5,572 nucleotides of DNA from an uncultured Lachnospiraceae bacterium (GCA_946633495.1 CAMPAX010000163.1:1-5572); one strand, 5' to 3'; positions 1 through 5,335 are shown, counted from the stretch's first letter. The notes: generated by a model from the letters alone, not told the origin. Made by a program: numbers and translations.

Positions 1-2
1 CG

Positions 3-239
3 GCGTCCAATGCGGAGAACCTTTACTTTGAGGCGGATTTCCAGGAAGAAGAGATCGTGAATGACGTGATCTATTATATGAGGGGAGAACCGTTGCTGGA
101 GTATGAAGAGAATGTCCTGCAGGAAAAAGAAGCGGAAGAAAATGTTCTGGCCGAGCAGGAAACCCAAAGTCAGCAGGAAATGAGCGCCGCTGAACAGCAG
201 GCCGCGGAACATGATGCGGATATCGATACGGAGATATAA
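3..239 (+). CDS. C-terminal part of an unrecognised acidic protein (5' end outside window)
   Basis: The reading frame is open from the left edge and ends at TAA 237-239, giving 78 visible residues. GTG (57) and ATG (78) codons occur in frame, but the frame is open before them and neither has a ribosome binding site, so the gene very probably starts outside the window. The first 35 or so residues look folded, with aromatic and acidic residues mixed (ENLYFEADFQ, then VIYYMRGEPLLEY). The last 40 are a Glu/Gln/Ala-rich hydrophilic tail, probably helical or disordered, ending in DADIDTEI. The tail contains a ten-residue near-duplication, EENVLQEKEA followed by EENVLAEQET. There is no signal peptide or membrane segment in the visible part. 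I do not recognise the family and assign no function. The gene ends directly at a strong terminator and converges with the next gene. Confidence 0.75.
   Translation, partial: ASNAENLYFEADFQEEEIVNDVIYYMRGEPLLEYEENVLQEKEAEENVLAEQETQSQQEMSAAEQQAAEHDADIDTEI
105..164 (+). repeat. 30-bp imperfect tandem duplication inside the acidic tail
   Basis: Two adjacent in-frame 30-bp units (105-134 and 135-164) encode EENVLQEKEA and EENVLAEQET, with 7 of 10 residues identical. The third-position differences (GAG/GAA, GTC/GTT) suggest an older duplication that has diverged under coding constraint. It lengthens the charged C-terminal tail of the partial left-edge protein. Confidence 0.6.
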
Positions 240-275
240 AAAAGATGGAGACGAAAAATCGGCTCCATCTTTTTT
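238..275. terminator. bidirectional intrinsic terminator between convergent genes
   Basis: Positions 238-250 (six A, then GATGGAG) pair perfectly with 263-275 (CTCCATC, then six T), a 13-bp stem. The 12-nt loop has an inner CGA/TCG pairing. The T-run on the + strand follows the stem of the left-edge gene, and the A-run reads as a T-run on the minus strand, downstream of the gene ending at 302. The left arm starts within the stop codon of the upstream gene. It can therefore end transcription from both sides. Confidence 0.9.
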
Positions 276-301
276 GCCTGGAAATGATCGCCTGTTCAGG
301 A

Positions 302-736
302 TCAGTCCAGCTCGATATTTTCCGTAGCGGCTGCAGCATCGGAAGCTTCAGCAGCAGCTTCTTCTGCCTTCTCAGCAACTTCTTCTGCCTTGTCGGCAGC
401 TTCATCCAAAGACACATACTCACGATCGGCAGGCTCGCCGTCCACAACGATCTCATTCTCAGCTACGGATGCATCGTCGGCTGTGCCCCACTTCTCGGTG
501 GCTTTTTCCTTTACGGTCTTTGCTGTCTCGGAAACTTTCCTGGCGGCGTCTAACGTGGTGCTTTTTACCTTCTCGGTGGCCTTCTGGACCTTATTATCCA
601 CGTCATACTTTTCATTTGCCTTCTTGTAGGTCTCGGTCTCGCGGATCTCCTCTTTGAAAAGAGAGCAGACACCTGCTACTGCAAGGGCAGCAACCCCAAG
701 TTTAAACACTCCGCCGACAAATTTTCCAATTCCCAT
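302..736 (-). CDS. small YtxH/LEA-like protein with N-terminal hydrophobic segment
   Basis: The product has 144 residues. I start it at the ATG at 736-734, not at the in-frame ATG at 808, because AGGAGG (744-749) lies 7 nt upstream of the former and the extra 24 residues would be encoded by a probable leader hairpin. Residues 1-5 are short and basic. Residues 6-26 (about FVGGVFKLGVAALAVAGVC) form one hydrophobic, Gly/Ala-rich segment, either a membrane anchor or an amphipathic helix. Residues 28-85 are Lys/Glu/Thr/Ala-rich with helical periodicity (ATEKVK, AARKVSETAKTVKEKATEK). Residues 86-110 are acidic, and the end is an Ala/Glu repeat region closing with ENIELD. This composition resembles YtxH-domain and LEA-like stress proteins, but the match is by character, not by a diagnostic motif. 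Cys24 follows AGV, a poor lipobox, so I do not call it a lipoprotein. It is transcribed divergently from the MutS-like gene. Its molecular role is unknown. Confidence 0.8.
   Translation of the reverse strand: MGIGKFVGGVFKLGVAALAVAGVCSLFKEEIRETETYKKANEKYDVDNKVQKATEKVKSTTLDAARKVSETAKTVKEKATEKWGTADDASVAENEIVVDGEPADREYVSLDEAADKAEEVAEKAEEAAAEASDAAAATENIELD
359..400 (-). repeat. 21-bp x 2 tandem repeat encoding heptads
   Basis: Units 380-400 and 359-379 are identical at 18 of 21 positions and encode AADKAEE then VAEKAEE (residues 113-126 of the small protein). A 7-residue unit fits a heptad helical repeat, so the Ala/Glu-rich tail may have grown by slippage of this unit. Confidence 0.65.
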
Positions 737-743
737 GGTAACC

Positions 744-749
744 CCTCCT
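744..749 (-). promoter_or_regulatory. Shine-Dalgarno site that decides the start at 736
   Basis: On the minus strand AGGAGG, extended to AGGAGGGG, lies 7 nt before the ATG at 736. It is a perfect site and the reason for rejecting the longer ORF beginning at 808. Confidence 0.85.
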
Positions 750-784
750 GTGTGATGAATTGTTTGCTTCTGTGCGTACAATTG

Positions 785-811
785 CCGTGGGAAAGAAATC
801 CTTCCCAACGG
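785..811 (-). other. hairpin in the 5' leader of the small minus-strand gene
   Basis: CCGT (785-788) pairs with ACGG (808-811), and GGGAA (789-793) pairs with TTCCC (802-806), with one bulged base at 807 and a loop of about 8 nt. It falls just downstream of the predicted transcription start (about 821) and roughly 35 nt before the ribosome binding site. There is no T-run after it, so it is not a terminator. It could stabilise the 5' end of the mRNA or be a protein-binding site. Confidence 0.4.
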
Positions 812-827
812 TTATCATATATGCTTT

Positions 828-856
828 ATTTTACCCTAACCACATGAAAAATGCAA
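828..856 (-). promoter_or_regulatory. promoter for the small minus-strand gene
   Basis: On the minus strand, TTGCAT (851-856) is followed after 17 nt by TAAAAT (828-833). The -10 matches the sigma-A consensus at 5 of 6 positions and the -35 only at TTG. Initiation near 821 gives a leader of about 85 nt. The same -10 hexamer is used in the promoter before the gene at 3044. Confidence 0.5.
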
Positions 857-863
857 GAAATAG

Positions 864-892
864 TAGAAAATGAACGCTCATTCGGTTATACT
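864..892 (+). promoter_or_regulatory. promoter for the MutS-like gene, divergent from the small gene's promoter
   Basis: TAGAAA (864-869, 4 of 6) and TATACT (887-892, 5 of 6) are separated by 17 nt. Transcription would begin near 899, giving a leader of about 60 nt. Only 7 bp separate this -35 box from the -35 box of the leftward promoter, so a protein bound here could affect both. Confidence 0.5.
869..882. promoter_or_regulatory. candidate operator: TetR-type inverted repeat in the promoter spacer
   Basis: AATGA (869-873) and TCATT (878-882) are perfect inverted half-sites around ACGC. The repeat overlaps the last base of the -35 and lies in the spacer of the rightward promoter, where a bound repressor would exclude RNA polymerase. 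Half-sites of the form AATGA/TCATT with a 4-bp centre resemble TetR-family operators, for example the Bacillus FadR box TGAATGA-N4-TCATTCA. No regulator gene is in the window, and a 5-bp arm can arise by chance. Confidence 0.35.
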
Positions 893-910
893 TGAGAGTG
901 GTGTCTGCCG

Positions 911-939
911 TCTTTTTTGGGGTGGGACATCAAAAAAGA
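911..939 (+). other. AT-rich hairpin in the leader of the MutS-like gene
   Basis: TCTTTTTTG (911-919) pairs perfectly with CAAAAAAGA (931-939), a 9-bp stem with a G-rich 11-nt loop (GGGGTGGGACAT region). It ends 4 nt before the weak ribosome binding site AAGGA (944-948). The stem is mostly A-U, so stability is modest. The position would allow translational control. Confidence 0.35.
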
Positions 940-958
940 GTAAAAGGACATTTTCAAT

Positions 959-2833
959 ATGGAACATAAAGATCTCCTGGCTTTTTTTGGCGAAGAACAA
1001 AAAAAAGATGAGGAGCAGAGAAAAAAACTCCAGCGATCCTTTGACCGGATCGCATGGCTTCGGCTGGCAGTCTTTCTGGCAGCGGTGATCCTGCTCTATA
1101 TGGGACTGACCAAACGGCCGATGCAGGAACTTTATCTGGTGGGAGGATTCCTTGGGGTTGCAGGATTTCTGATCCTGATCCGCCTGCATGACGGAGTGGA
1201 GAAGCAGCAGCGGATGCTGGAAGCAAGGATAGCGGCGGTTGCGGCTTATCCGGCCAGATTCGGAACGGACTGGCGGGAGTTCTCCGAAGACGGAAGCGGT
1301 TATCTTCAGAAGGCTGATACGGTATGCAGGGACCTGGATCTCCTCGGACCGGGGTCTCTCTATCAGATGATCAATATCTGCCAGTCGGCTTATGGAAAAT
1401 GGAGACTGGCGGATACGTTAAAGGATCCTTATTCCCTGATTGATGAGAGAGAGGAACGGCAGGAAGCAATCCATGAACTGTCCGAAAAACCGGGATTTCT
1501 TCTCGACTATGAATCGGCGGTACGGCGGGCGTTTGTGGATGGACGCCGTCATCCGACCCGCGAGGACGCTTCAAAAAAACCCGGCAATACCTATACCCCG
1601 GGAAAGATCCGGTTTGCAGGCTGGATGGGCCTTTTGATGGTGCTGGTTCCGGCAATGAATCTGGCGGTCGTGGCTGCCATATTGATCGGTATGATCCAGC
1701 CGGCCTGGATCCTGGTGTCCTTCCTTGCAGGATACGGGATCACGGCAGGCTGCAAAGGAAGGGTGGAGGCTGAGACGAAGGGGATCTTCTCCTCGGAAAT
1801 GACCAGCGGTCAGATCTTTCCTATATTCAAAACCATTCAGGATGCGGAGTTTCATTCTGCAAAACTGAAAGCGATCCGGGACCGGGTGGTCGGTACGGAC
1901 GGAATGATGGCAGCACAGAAGCGCTTGTCCCGTTTGGCAGATCTGAAGAACCTGGATTATAATCCGGTGGTGGGAATGCTGCTTACGGGATTCGCAGGCT
2001 GGGATTTCTGGCTGGCTTTTATGGCGGCTCGCTGGGACGAGAAGCATGGAAAGGCCTTTGCGGGAAGCTTCGACATTGTTGCGGAGCTGGAGGAACTGGG
2101 CAGTCTTGCGGTTCTTTCCGTTGTGCGGCCTACGGTACTCCCCAGACTGGATCTTGGTTACGAAGGAGACAGGGAGAATGCTTCGGCAAAGGATTCGTCC
2201 GTCAGAGGGATTCGTTTTAAAAATCTGGCCCATCCTCTTCTGGATCCGGGAGCTGTGGTATCCAATGACGGGGAGCTTGCCTCACCGCTTACAGTGATCA
2301 CTGGATCCAATATGTCCGGTAAGACCACATTTCTCAGAACGGTTGCCATCAATCTGGTGCTGTCTTACGTAGGTGCCGGGGTGGTTGCGGATGAATTTTC
2401 ATCGGATTATCGGAAGCTTTTCACCTCCATGCGTGTACAGGATGACGTGGCAGGAGGGATCTCCACCTTCTATGCAGAGATCCTTCGGATCAAGGAGATG
2501 GCAGAATATAATAAAAGGTCAGAGAGCATCCCGGCGCTTTGCCTGATCGATGAGATCTTTAAGGGAACAAACTCCGCGGATCGGATCGTGGGGGCTGAGG
2601 AGGCGTTAAAGAAGCTGTCGGTGGGCGGAAGCATGGTGATCGTAACTACCCATGATTTCGAACTCTGCAGCCTGAAACAGACCGACGGAACTCCCGCGGA
2701 CAATCGGCATTTCGAAGAATCCTACGCGGATGATAAGCTGGTATTCGATTACAAGATGAAAGACGGACCCTGCAAGACCAGAAATGCCAGGGCACTTCTG
2801 AATCTGGCGGGACTCCTGGATTCGGTGGAGTGA
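959..2833 (+). CDS. membrane-anchored MutS-family ATPase (MutS-like, no mismatch-recognition domain)
   Basis: 624 residues. The start at ATG 959 follows AAGGA (944-948) at 10 nt. The N-terminus is a charged Lys/Glu-rich stretch (11-30). Predicted membrane helices lie at about 31-50, 57-75, 217-241 and 243-263, leaving both ends in the cytoplasm. Between the helix pairs (about 80-205) is a helical region that may correspond to the MutS core/lever domain. The C-terminal third is a MutS-type ABC ATPase: Walker A GSNMSGKT (449-456, Lys455), FYAEILRIKE (504-513), Walker B LCLIDE (527-532, Asp531/Glu532) followed by the MutS signature KGTNSADR (535-542), and TTHD (563-566) with the conserved His565. 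The end YKMKDG...LLNLAGL (598-619) matches the terminal MutS motif. The N-terminal DNA mismatch-binding domain with its Phe-X-Glu motif is absent, as is the usual length of about 850 residues. ATP-driven clamping is inferred; the substrate is unknown and classical mismatch repair is unlikely. No partner gene such as mutL is visible. Confidence 0.92.
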   Translation: MEHKDLLAFFGEEQKKDEEQRKKLQRSFDRIAWLRLAVFLAAVILLYMGLTKRPMQELYLVGGFLGVAGFLILIRLHDGVEKQQRMLEARIAAVAAYPARFGTDWREFSEDGSGYLQKADTVCRDLDLLGPGSLYQMINICQSAYGKWRLADTLKDPYSLIDEREERQEAIHELSEKPGFLLDYESAVRRAFVDGRRHPTREDASKKPGNTYTPGKIRFAGWMGLLMVLVPAMNLAVVAAILIGMIQPAWILVSFLAGYGITAGCKGRVEAETKGIFSSEMTSGQIFPIFKTIQDAEFHSAKLKAIRDRVVGTDGMMAAQKRLSRLADLKNLDYNPVVGMLLTGFAGWDFWLAFMAARWDEKHGKAFAGSFDIVAELEELGSLAVLSVVRPTVLPRLDLGYEGDRENASAKDSSVRGIRFKNLAHPLLDPGAVVSNDGELASPLTVITGSNMSGKTTFLRTVAINLVLSYVGAGVVADEFSSDYRKLFTSMRVQDDVAGGISTFYAEILRIKEMAEYNKRSESIPALCLIDEIFKGTNSADRIVGAEEALKKLSVGGSMVIVTTHDFELCSLKQTDGTPADNRHFEESYADDKLVFDYKMKDGPCKTRNARALLNLAGLLDSVE

Positions 2834-2928
2834 TAACTTAAATTCTGTTTTCACGGATTTTTGACAGCTTTGACGATGAAATAGTGAAAAATCAACAATA
2901 ATTATTATTCAATTTCGACAAAATGACG

Positions 2929-2957
2929 TTGACGTAAGGCGTAAAAAAGGTTAAAAT
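2929..2957 (+). promoter_or_regulatory. strong sigma-A-type promoter for the 696-aa gene
   Basis: TTGACG (2929-2934, 5 of 6) and TAAAAT (2952-2957, 5 of 6) are spaced by exactly 17 nt. Initiation near 2964 gives a leader of about 80 nt ending in the AGGAGGAGG site. The -35 box is embedded in the second of two tandem TGACGT hexamers. A perfect TTGACA at 2861-2866 also exists, but no acceptable -10 follows it at 16-18 nt. Confidence 0.65.
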
Positions 2958-3030
2958 GACAGTTAGGATTGCGTTATTCTGCGTATTTTTTGTGCGCATG
3001 ATTACGGGCTGAGTTATTTATGTGGAAATG

Positions 3031-3039
3031 AGGAGGAGG
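3031..3039 (+). promoter_or_regulatory. extended Shine-Dalgarno site AGGAGGAGG
   Basis: Three AGG repeats end 4 nt before ATG 3044. The first AGGAGG register (3031-3036) gives the ideal 7-nt spacing. This is the strongest ribosome binding site in the window and fixes the start of the gene at 3044. Confidence 0.85.
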
Positions 3040-3043
3040 AGAC

Positions 3044-5134
3044 ATGGCATTACCGGCAAATATAACATCTGGAAGCGACAACAATGTCTTATCAATCGCG
3101 GCATCAAACAATAAAGGGTTATTGATCCGCTTCCTGAATGAGCAGGTTGAGGATGGCTTTTATGCGCTGGTCATCGATTATCTCAAGGACACGAACTTTG
3201 ATCTGAAGACCATGAACGTGGATGAGGATGTTCGTTCCCAGTGTGCGAAGTTGTACGAATTGGGCGAGTTCGTTGATGAGAACATTAAGCAGCCGGAACG
3301 GTTTGAGATTGACGAGTGGATCGAGCCGCTGTTCAGTTTTGTATACGGAGATATCGATCCGTCCGATATTGATGCGCCGATCAATACCACAGGAATCTAT
3401 CGTTACAGCATCTGGCTGATCTATCTGTATCAGAGAGAGAAGTTTGGCGAGGCTATGCGTCTCATCGGTGAGCGTATCGCACCGCTTCTTATCAATGTGA
3501 GCTACCAGATCCTGGAAGATGATGACCGTCCGAAGAACTTTGACAAGGCCCTGATGGGATATCTGGATCTGATCCACGTTGTTATGGAGATGGGGCTTCC
3601 GACCTCCATGGCGAATTCCGAGGCATATCTGTCCAACCTGGAAGTTCTCTTCGATTATGTGGTTGAGGATCCGCATGTCGGGATCGATTATAAGACACAG
3701 CTCTCCATCGGTTTGTTCAACACCTTTATCGCAAATAAGGATTACAACAAGGCGTTTGAGTTCTATGGGCTGAATGCAGAGTATATCCCTATTGATAATA
3801 TGGCGGTTTATGAGAGCTTCAAGGAGCTGATCCGCAATGTCAATACGACACAGGATACCAGTGTTCTTTCCAGAAATGTGCTGACGGCCATTTCCAAGCA
3901 GGAGATCTATAACAAGCGTATCGATACACTGATCTCGGAAGTGTCCGCTTTCGTAAAGAAGGTTTATCTCTATATTGAGAATGAGCCGGATATGAAGAAG
4001 AATCTGCAGACCCTGGGCGCAGGCTCTCAGCTTACCGGCAAGACCAACATCTTCGAAGGTCTTTATGAGTATAATCTGGTATTCTACGAGTGCGGCATCA
4101 AGGAACTGGTAAACTCCGATGTGACCGGACGTTCCTGGGAAGAGAAGTATGAGATCCTGGAGAAGCTGTATACCACATTGAATGTTGTATTTGACGGTTA
4201 CAATGTTTATGAGCTTTCCAACAAGATCGAGCATCAGTATGTGGAGATCACCTGGATCAATGACTACGTAAATGCGAATCCGTCCCTGCTGAAGATGTTC
4301 TTCAGTGTGAAGGAGAAGATCAAAGCGTTTAAGGTACGTAAGAACGCGATCCTTGAGAAGTCCAAGACCAATTACGAGATCAAGCAGATGATCGATGACC
4401 GTCAGAAGACGCTTGTCTTCATGGCGGCGGAAGATATGATCATCAACGGCCTGAACGGCGGAAGAATTGCTATCATCAACAGTGACTATGATCCGAGAAA
4501 GGCTGAGAAGTATCTGATAAAGGATTATGCTGAGGTTGTGGTTCCTGCCAAGTATAAGAAGGCAGAGATCCCGCAGTCCGGCGGTAAGCTCTTCGGACGT
4601 GCTTCCACACCGGCTATGGATCCGGATCTCAGAAAGCTTCTGGATGATTCCAAGATCGAAGAGATGCTCTTAAAGTCCGAGTGGCTGTGGTATCAGTTTG
4701 AGACCAAGGGGCAGGAATCCCAAACGCAGCAGGAAGCAACTTACAGTGTGATCTGTCTTGTGAAGGCGGTTGAGAAGCTGCTGGATAAGAAGGGCGGCGC
4801 AGGATCCGTAAAACCGGAGGCAACACCGAACAAGAAGGTGATCATCACAAAGACCGGAAAGGTGATCGAGCTTTCGGATGAAGGCAGCCAGTCTTCGAAC
4901 GAAAGAAATACTGCAACGCCGAATGTGGTTGACAGTATTAACAACATTCAGAACACTCTGAAGGACAAGTCGGAAGAGAATGTCGAGTATGTGAAGTCTT
5001 ATATCAATGACTGGCTGGATTCCGTCATGAAGTGTAAGTTTGACCTTGATACGATGCTTTCACTGTTCGAGGCAGAAGAATTAAGAACCAAGAGCTTCCA
5101 GGTACTGAAGAAGCTTAGAGCAGACATCCTTTAA
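3044..5134 (+). CDS. conserved-looking soluble helical protein of unknown function, 696 aa, probably highly expressed
   Basis: I do not recognise this family. The protein is hydrophilic, with no signal peptide and no membrane segment, so it should be cytoplasmic. Residues 20-460 read as a long series of amphipathic helices rich in Tyr, Leu, Ile, Glu and Lys (for example FYALVIDYLKD 39-49, YRYSIWLIYLYQREKFGEAM 119-138). Residues 456-482 (FMAAEDMIINGL, then GGRIAIINSDYD) look like a helix followed by a buried strand. A Gly/Ser/Pro-rich linker runs from about 584 to 640, interrupted by a beta-like segment KKVIITKTGKVIEL (597-610). The C-terminal 55 residues form another helical module (VEYVKSYINDWLDSVM, then a Lys/Arg-rich end). 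GSQLTGKT at 327-334 fits the Walker A pattern but lacks a supporting context. Lys is almost always AAG: I see AAA only at residues 24, 427 and 590 among about 60. With the strong promoter and ribosome binding site, this suggests abundant protein. It stands alone in its transcription unit. Confidence 0.9.
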   Translation: MALPANITSGSDNNVLSIAASNNKGLLIRFLNEQVEDGFYALVIDYLKDTNFDLKTMNVDEDVRSQCAKLYELGEFVDENIKQPERFEIDEWIEPLFSFVYGDIDPSDIDAPINTTGIYRYSIWLIYLYQREKFGEAMRLIGERIAPLLINVSYQILEDDDRPKNFDKALMGYLDLIHVVMEMGLPTSMANSEAYLSNLEVLFDYVVEDPHVGIDYKTQLSIGLFNTFIANKDYNKAFEFYGLNAEYIPIDNMAVYESFKELIRNVNTTQDTSVLSRNVLTAISKQEIYNKRIDTLISEVSAFVKKVYLYIENEPDMKKNLQTLGAGSQLTGKTNIFEGLYEYNLVFYECGIKELVNSDVTGRSWEEKYEILEKLYTTLNVVFDGYNVYELSNKIEHQYVEITWINDYVNANPSLLKMFFSVKEKIKAFKVRKNAILEKSKTNYEIKQMIDDRQKTLVFMAAEDMIINGLNGGRIAIINSDYDPRKAEKYLIKDYAEVVVPAKYKKAEIPQSGGKLFGRASTPAMDPDLRKLLDDSKIEEMLLKSEWLWYQFETKGQESQTQQEATYSVICLVKAVEKLLDKKGGAGSVKPEATPNKKVIITKTGKVIELSDEGSQSSNERNTATPNVVDSINNIQNTLKDKSEENVEYVKSYINDWLDSVMKCKFDLDTMLSLFEAEELRTKSFQVLKKLRADIL

Positions 5135-5304
5135 TGTGATGACAGGGCAGGAAGGCATGGGCGATGCGCTTATGCAGCCGCGTGATGCTTTATTGCTCCC
5201 GAATCTTAATACGTGAGACTGCATGGGTGGTTTCACTGATCAAATGAATTATGAGTGAGGATGTCGAAGTCCTCCTGTATGCTGTGTAAGGTTCTTCACA
5301 GCAG
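5135..5304 (+). other. structured 3' region of the 696-aa gene; possible sRNA or tiny ORFs
   Basis: This 170-nt stretch has no gene of normal size. Several inverted repeats are visible: GCAT 5155-5158 with ATGC 5185-5188 enclosing GGC/GCC (5160-5162/5177-5179); GTGA and TTCAC around 5213-5235; GAGGA with TCCTC around 5257-5274; and the best one, GCTGTG/CACAGC (5281-5286/5297-5302) with a bulged T and an inner AAG/CTT. Short ORFs of 25, 11 and 12 codons are present without good ribosome binding sites. I find no convincing promoter, so the region is most simply a folded 3' UTR, possibly the source of a 3'-derived small RNA. It does not match SRP RNA, tmRNA or RNase P RNA as I know them. Confidence 0.4.
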
Positions 5305-5333
5305 AAAAGACCGGAGTTTTTTCCGGTCTTTTT
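5305..5333. terminator. strong bidirectional intrinsic terminator after the 696-aa gene
   Basis: AAAAGACCGG (5305-5314) pairs perfectly with CCGGTCTTTT (5323-5332), extended inward by an A-T and a G-T pair to a TTTT loop. A T-run (5329-5333) follows on the + strand, and the A-run gives a T-run on the minus strand, so a gene arriving from the right could also end here. The stop of the + gene lies about 170 nt upstream. Confidence 0.92.
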
Positions 5334-5335
5334 CT

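Larger units (their letters stand above)
2834..3043 (+). promoter_or_regulatory. intergenic regulatory region with a TGAC-motif cluster
   Basis: No intrinsic terminator with a T-run is visible after the MutS-like gene. The only inverted repeat near its stop is weak: TTTTCAC (2848-2854) with GTGAAAA (2884-2890), competing with GATTTTT (2856-2862) pairing to AAAAATC (2887-2893). TTTGAC occurs at 2860 and 2869 as a 9-bp-spaced direct repeat, TTCGAC at 2914, and TGACGT twice in tandem at 2924-2935. An AT-rich stretch (2895-2912, including the palindrome AATAATTATT) sits upstream of the main promoter and could act as an UP element. The leader also holds a small stem, 2980-2985 with 2993-2998. Confidence 0.45.

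Noticed and set aside
18..35. TEV-protease-like ENLYF motif suggesting an engineered tag
   Set aside because: The sixth residue is Glu, not Gln. It sits inside a natural-looking frame and nothing else indicates vector sequence.
659..721. Signal peptide or lipobox in the small minus-strand protein
   Set aside because: Residues before Cys24 are A-G-V. Valine at -1 is a poor lipobox, and the hydrophobic stretch is followed by a charged helical region without a cleavage-type motif.
737..808. N-terminal extension of the small minus-strand protein starting at ATG 808
   Set aside because: It has no ribosome binding site, covers a leader hairpin, and a perfect AGGAGG supports the start at 736.
1571..2233. 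220-codon open frame on the minus strand opposite the MutS-like gene
   Set aside because: It is antisense to a gene with clear MutS motifs, and its His/Arg/Ser/Pro-rich composition is typical of a shadow frame.
2861..2889. Promoter using the perfect TTGACA at 2861-2866
   Set aside because: No hexamer resembling TATAAT occurs 16-18 nt downstream; the best candidate matches 3 of 6 positions.
3119..4234. 371-codon open frame on the minus strand opposite the 696-aa gene
   Set aside because: It lies wholly within a well-supported + strand gene. Its peptide is rich in Ile, Leu, Gln and Asp runs typical of the reverse complement of GAT/ATC/CAG-rich codons. It has no promoter or ribosome binding site of its own.
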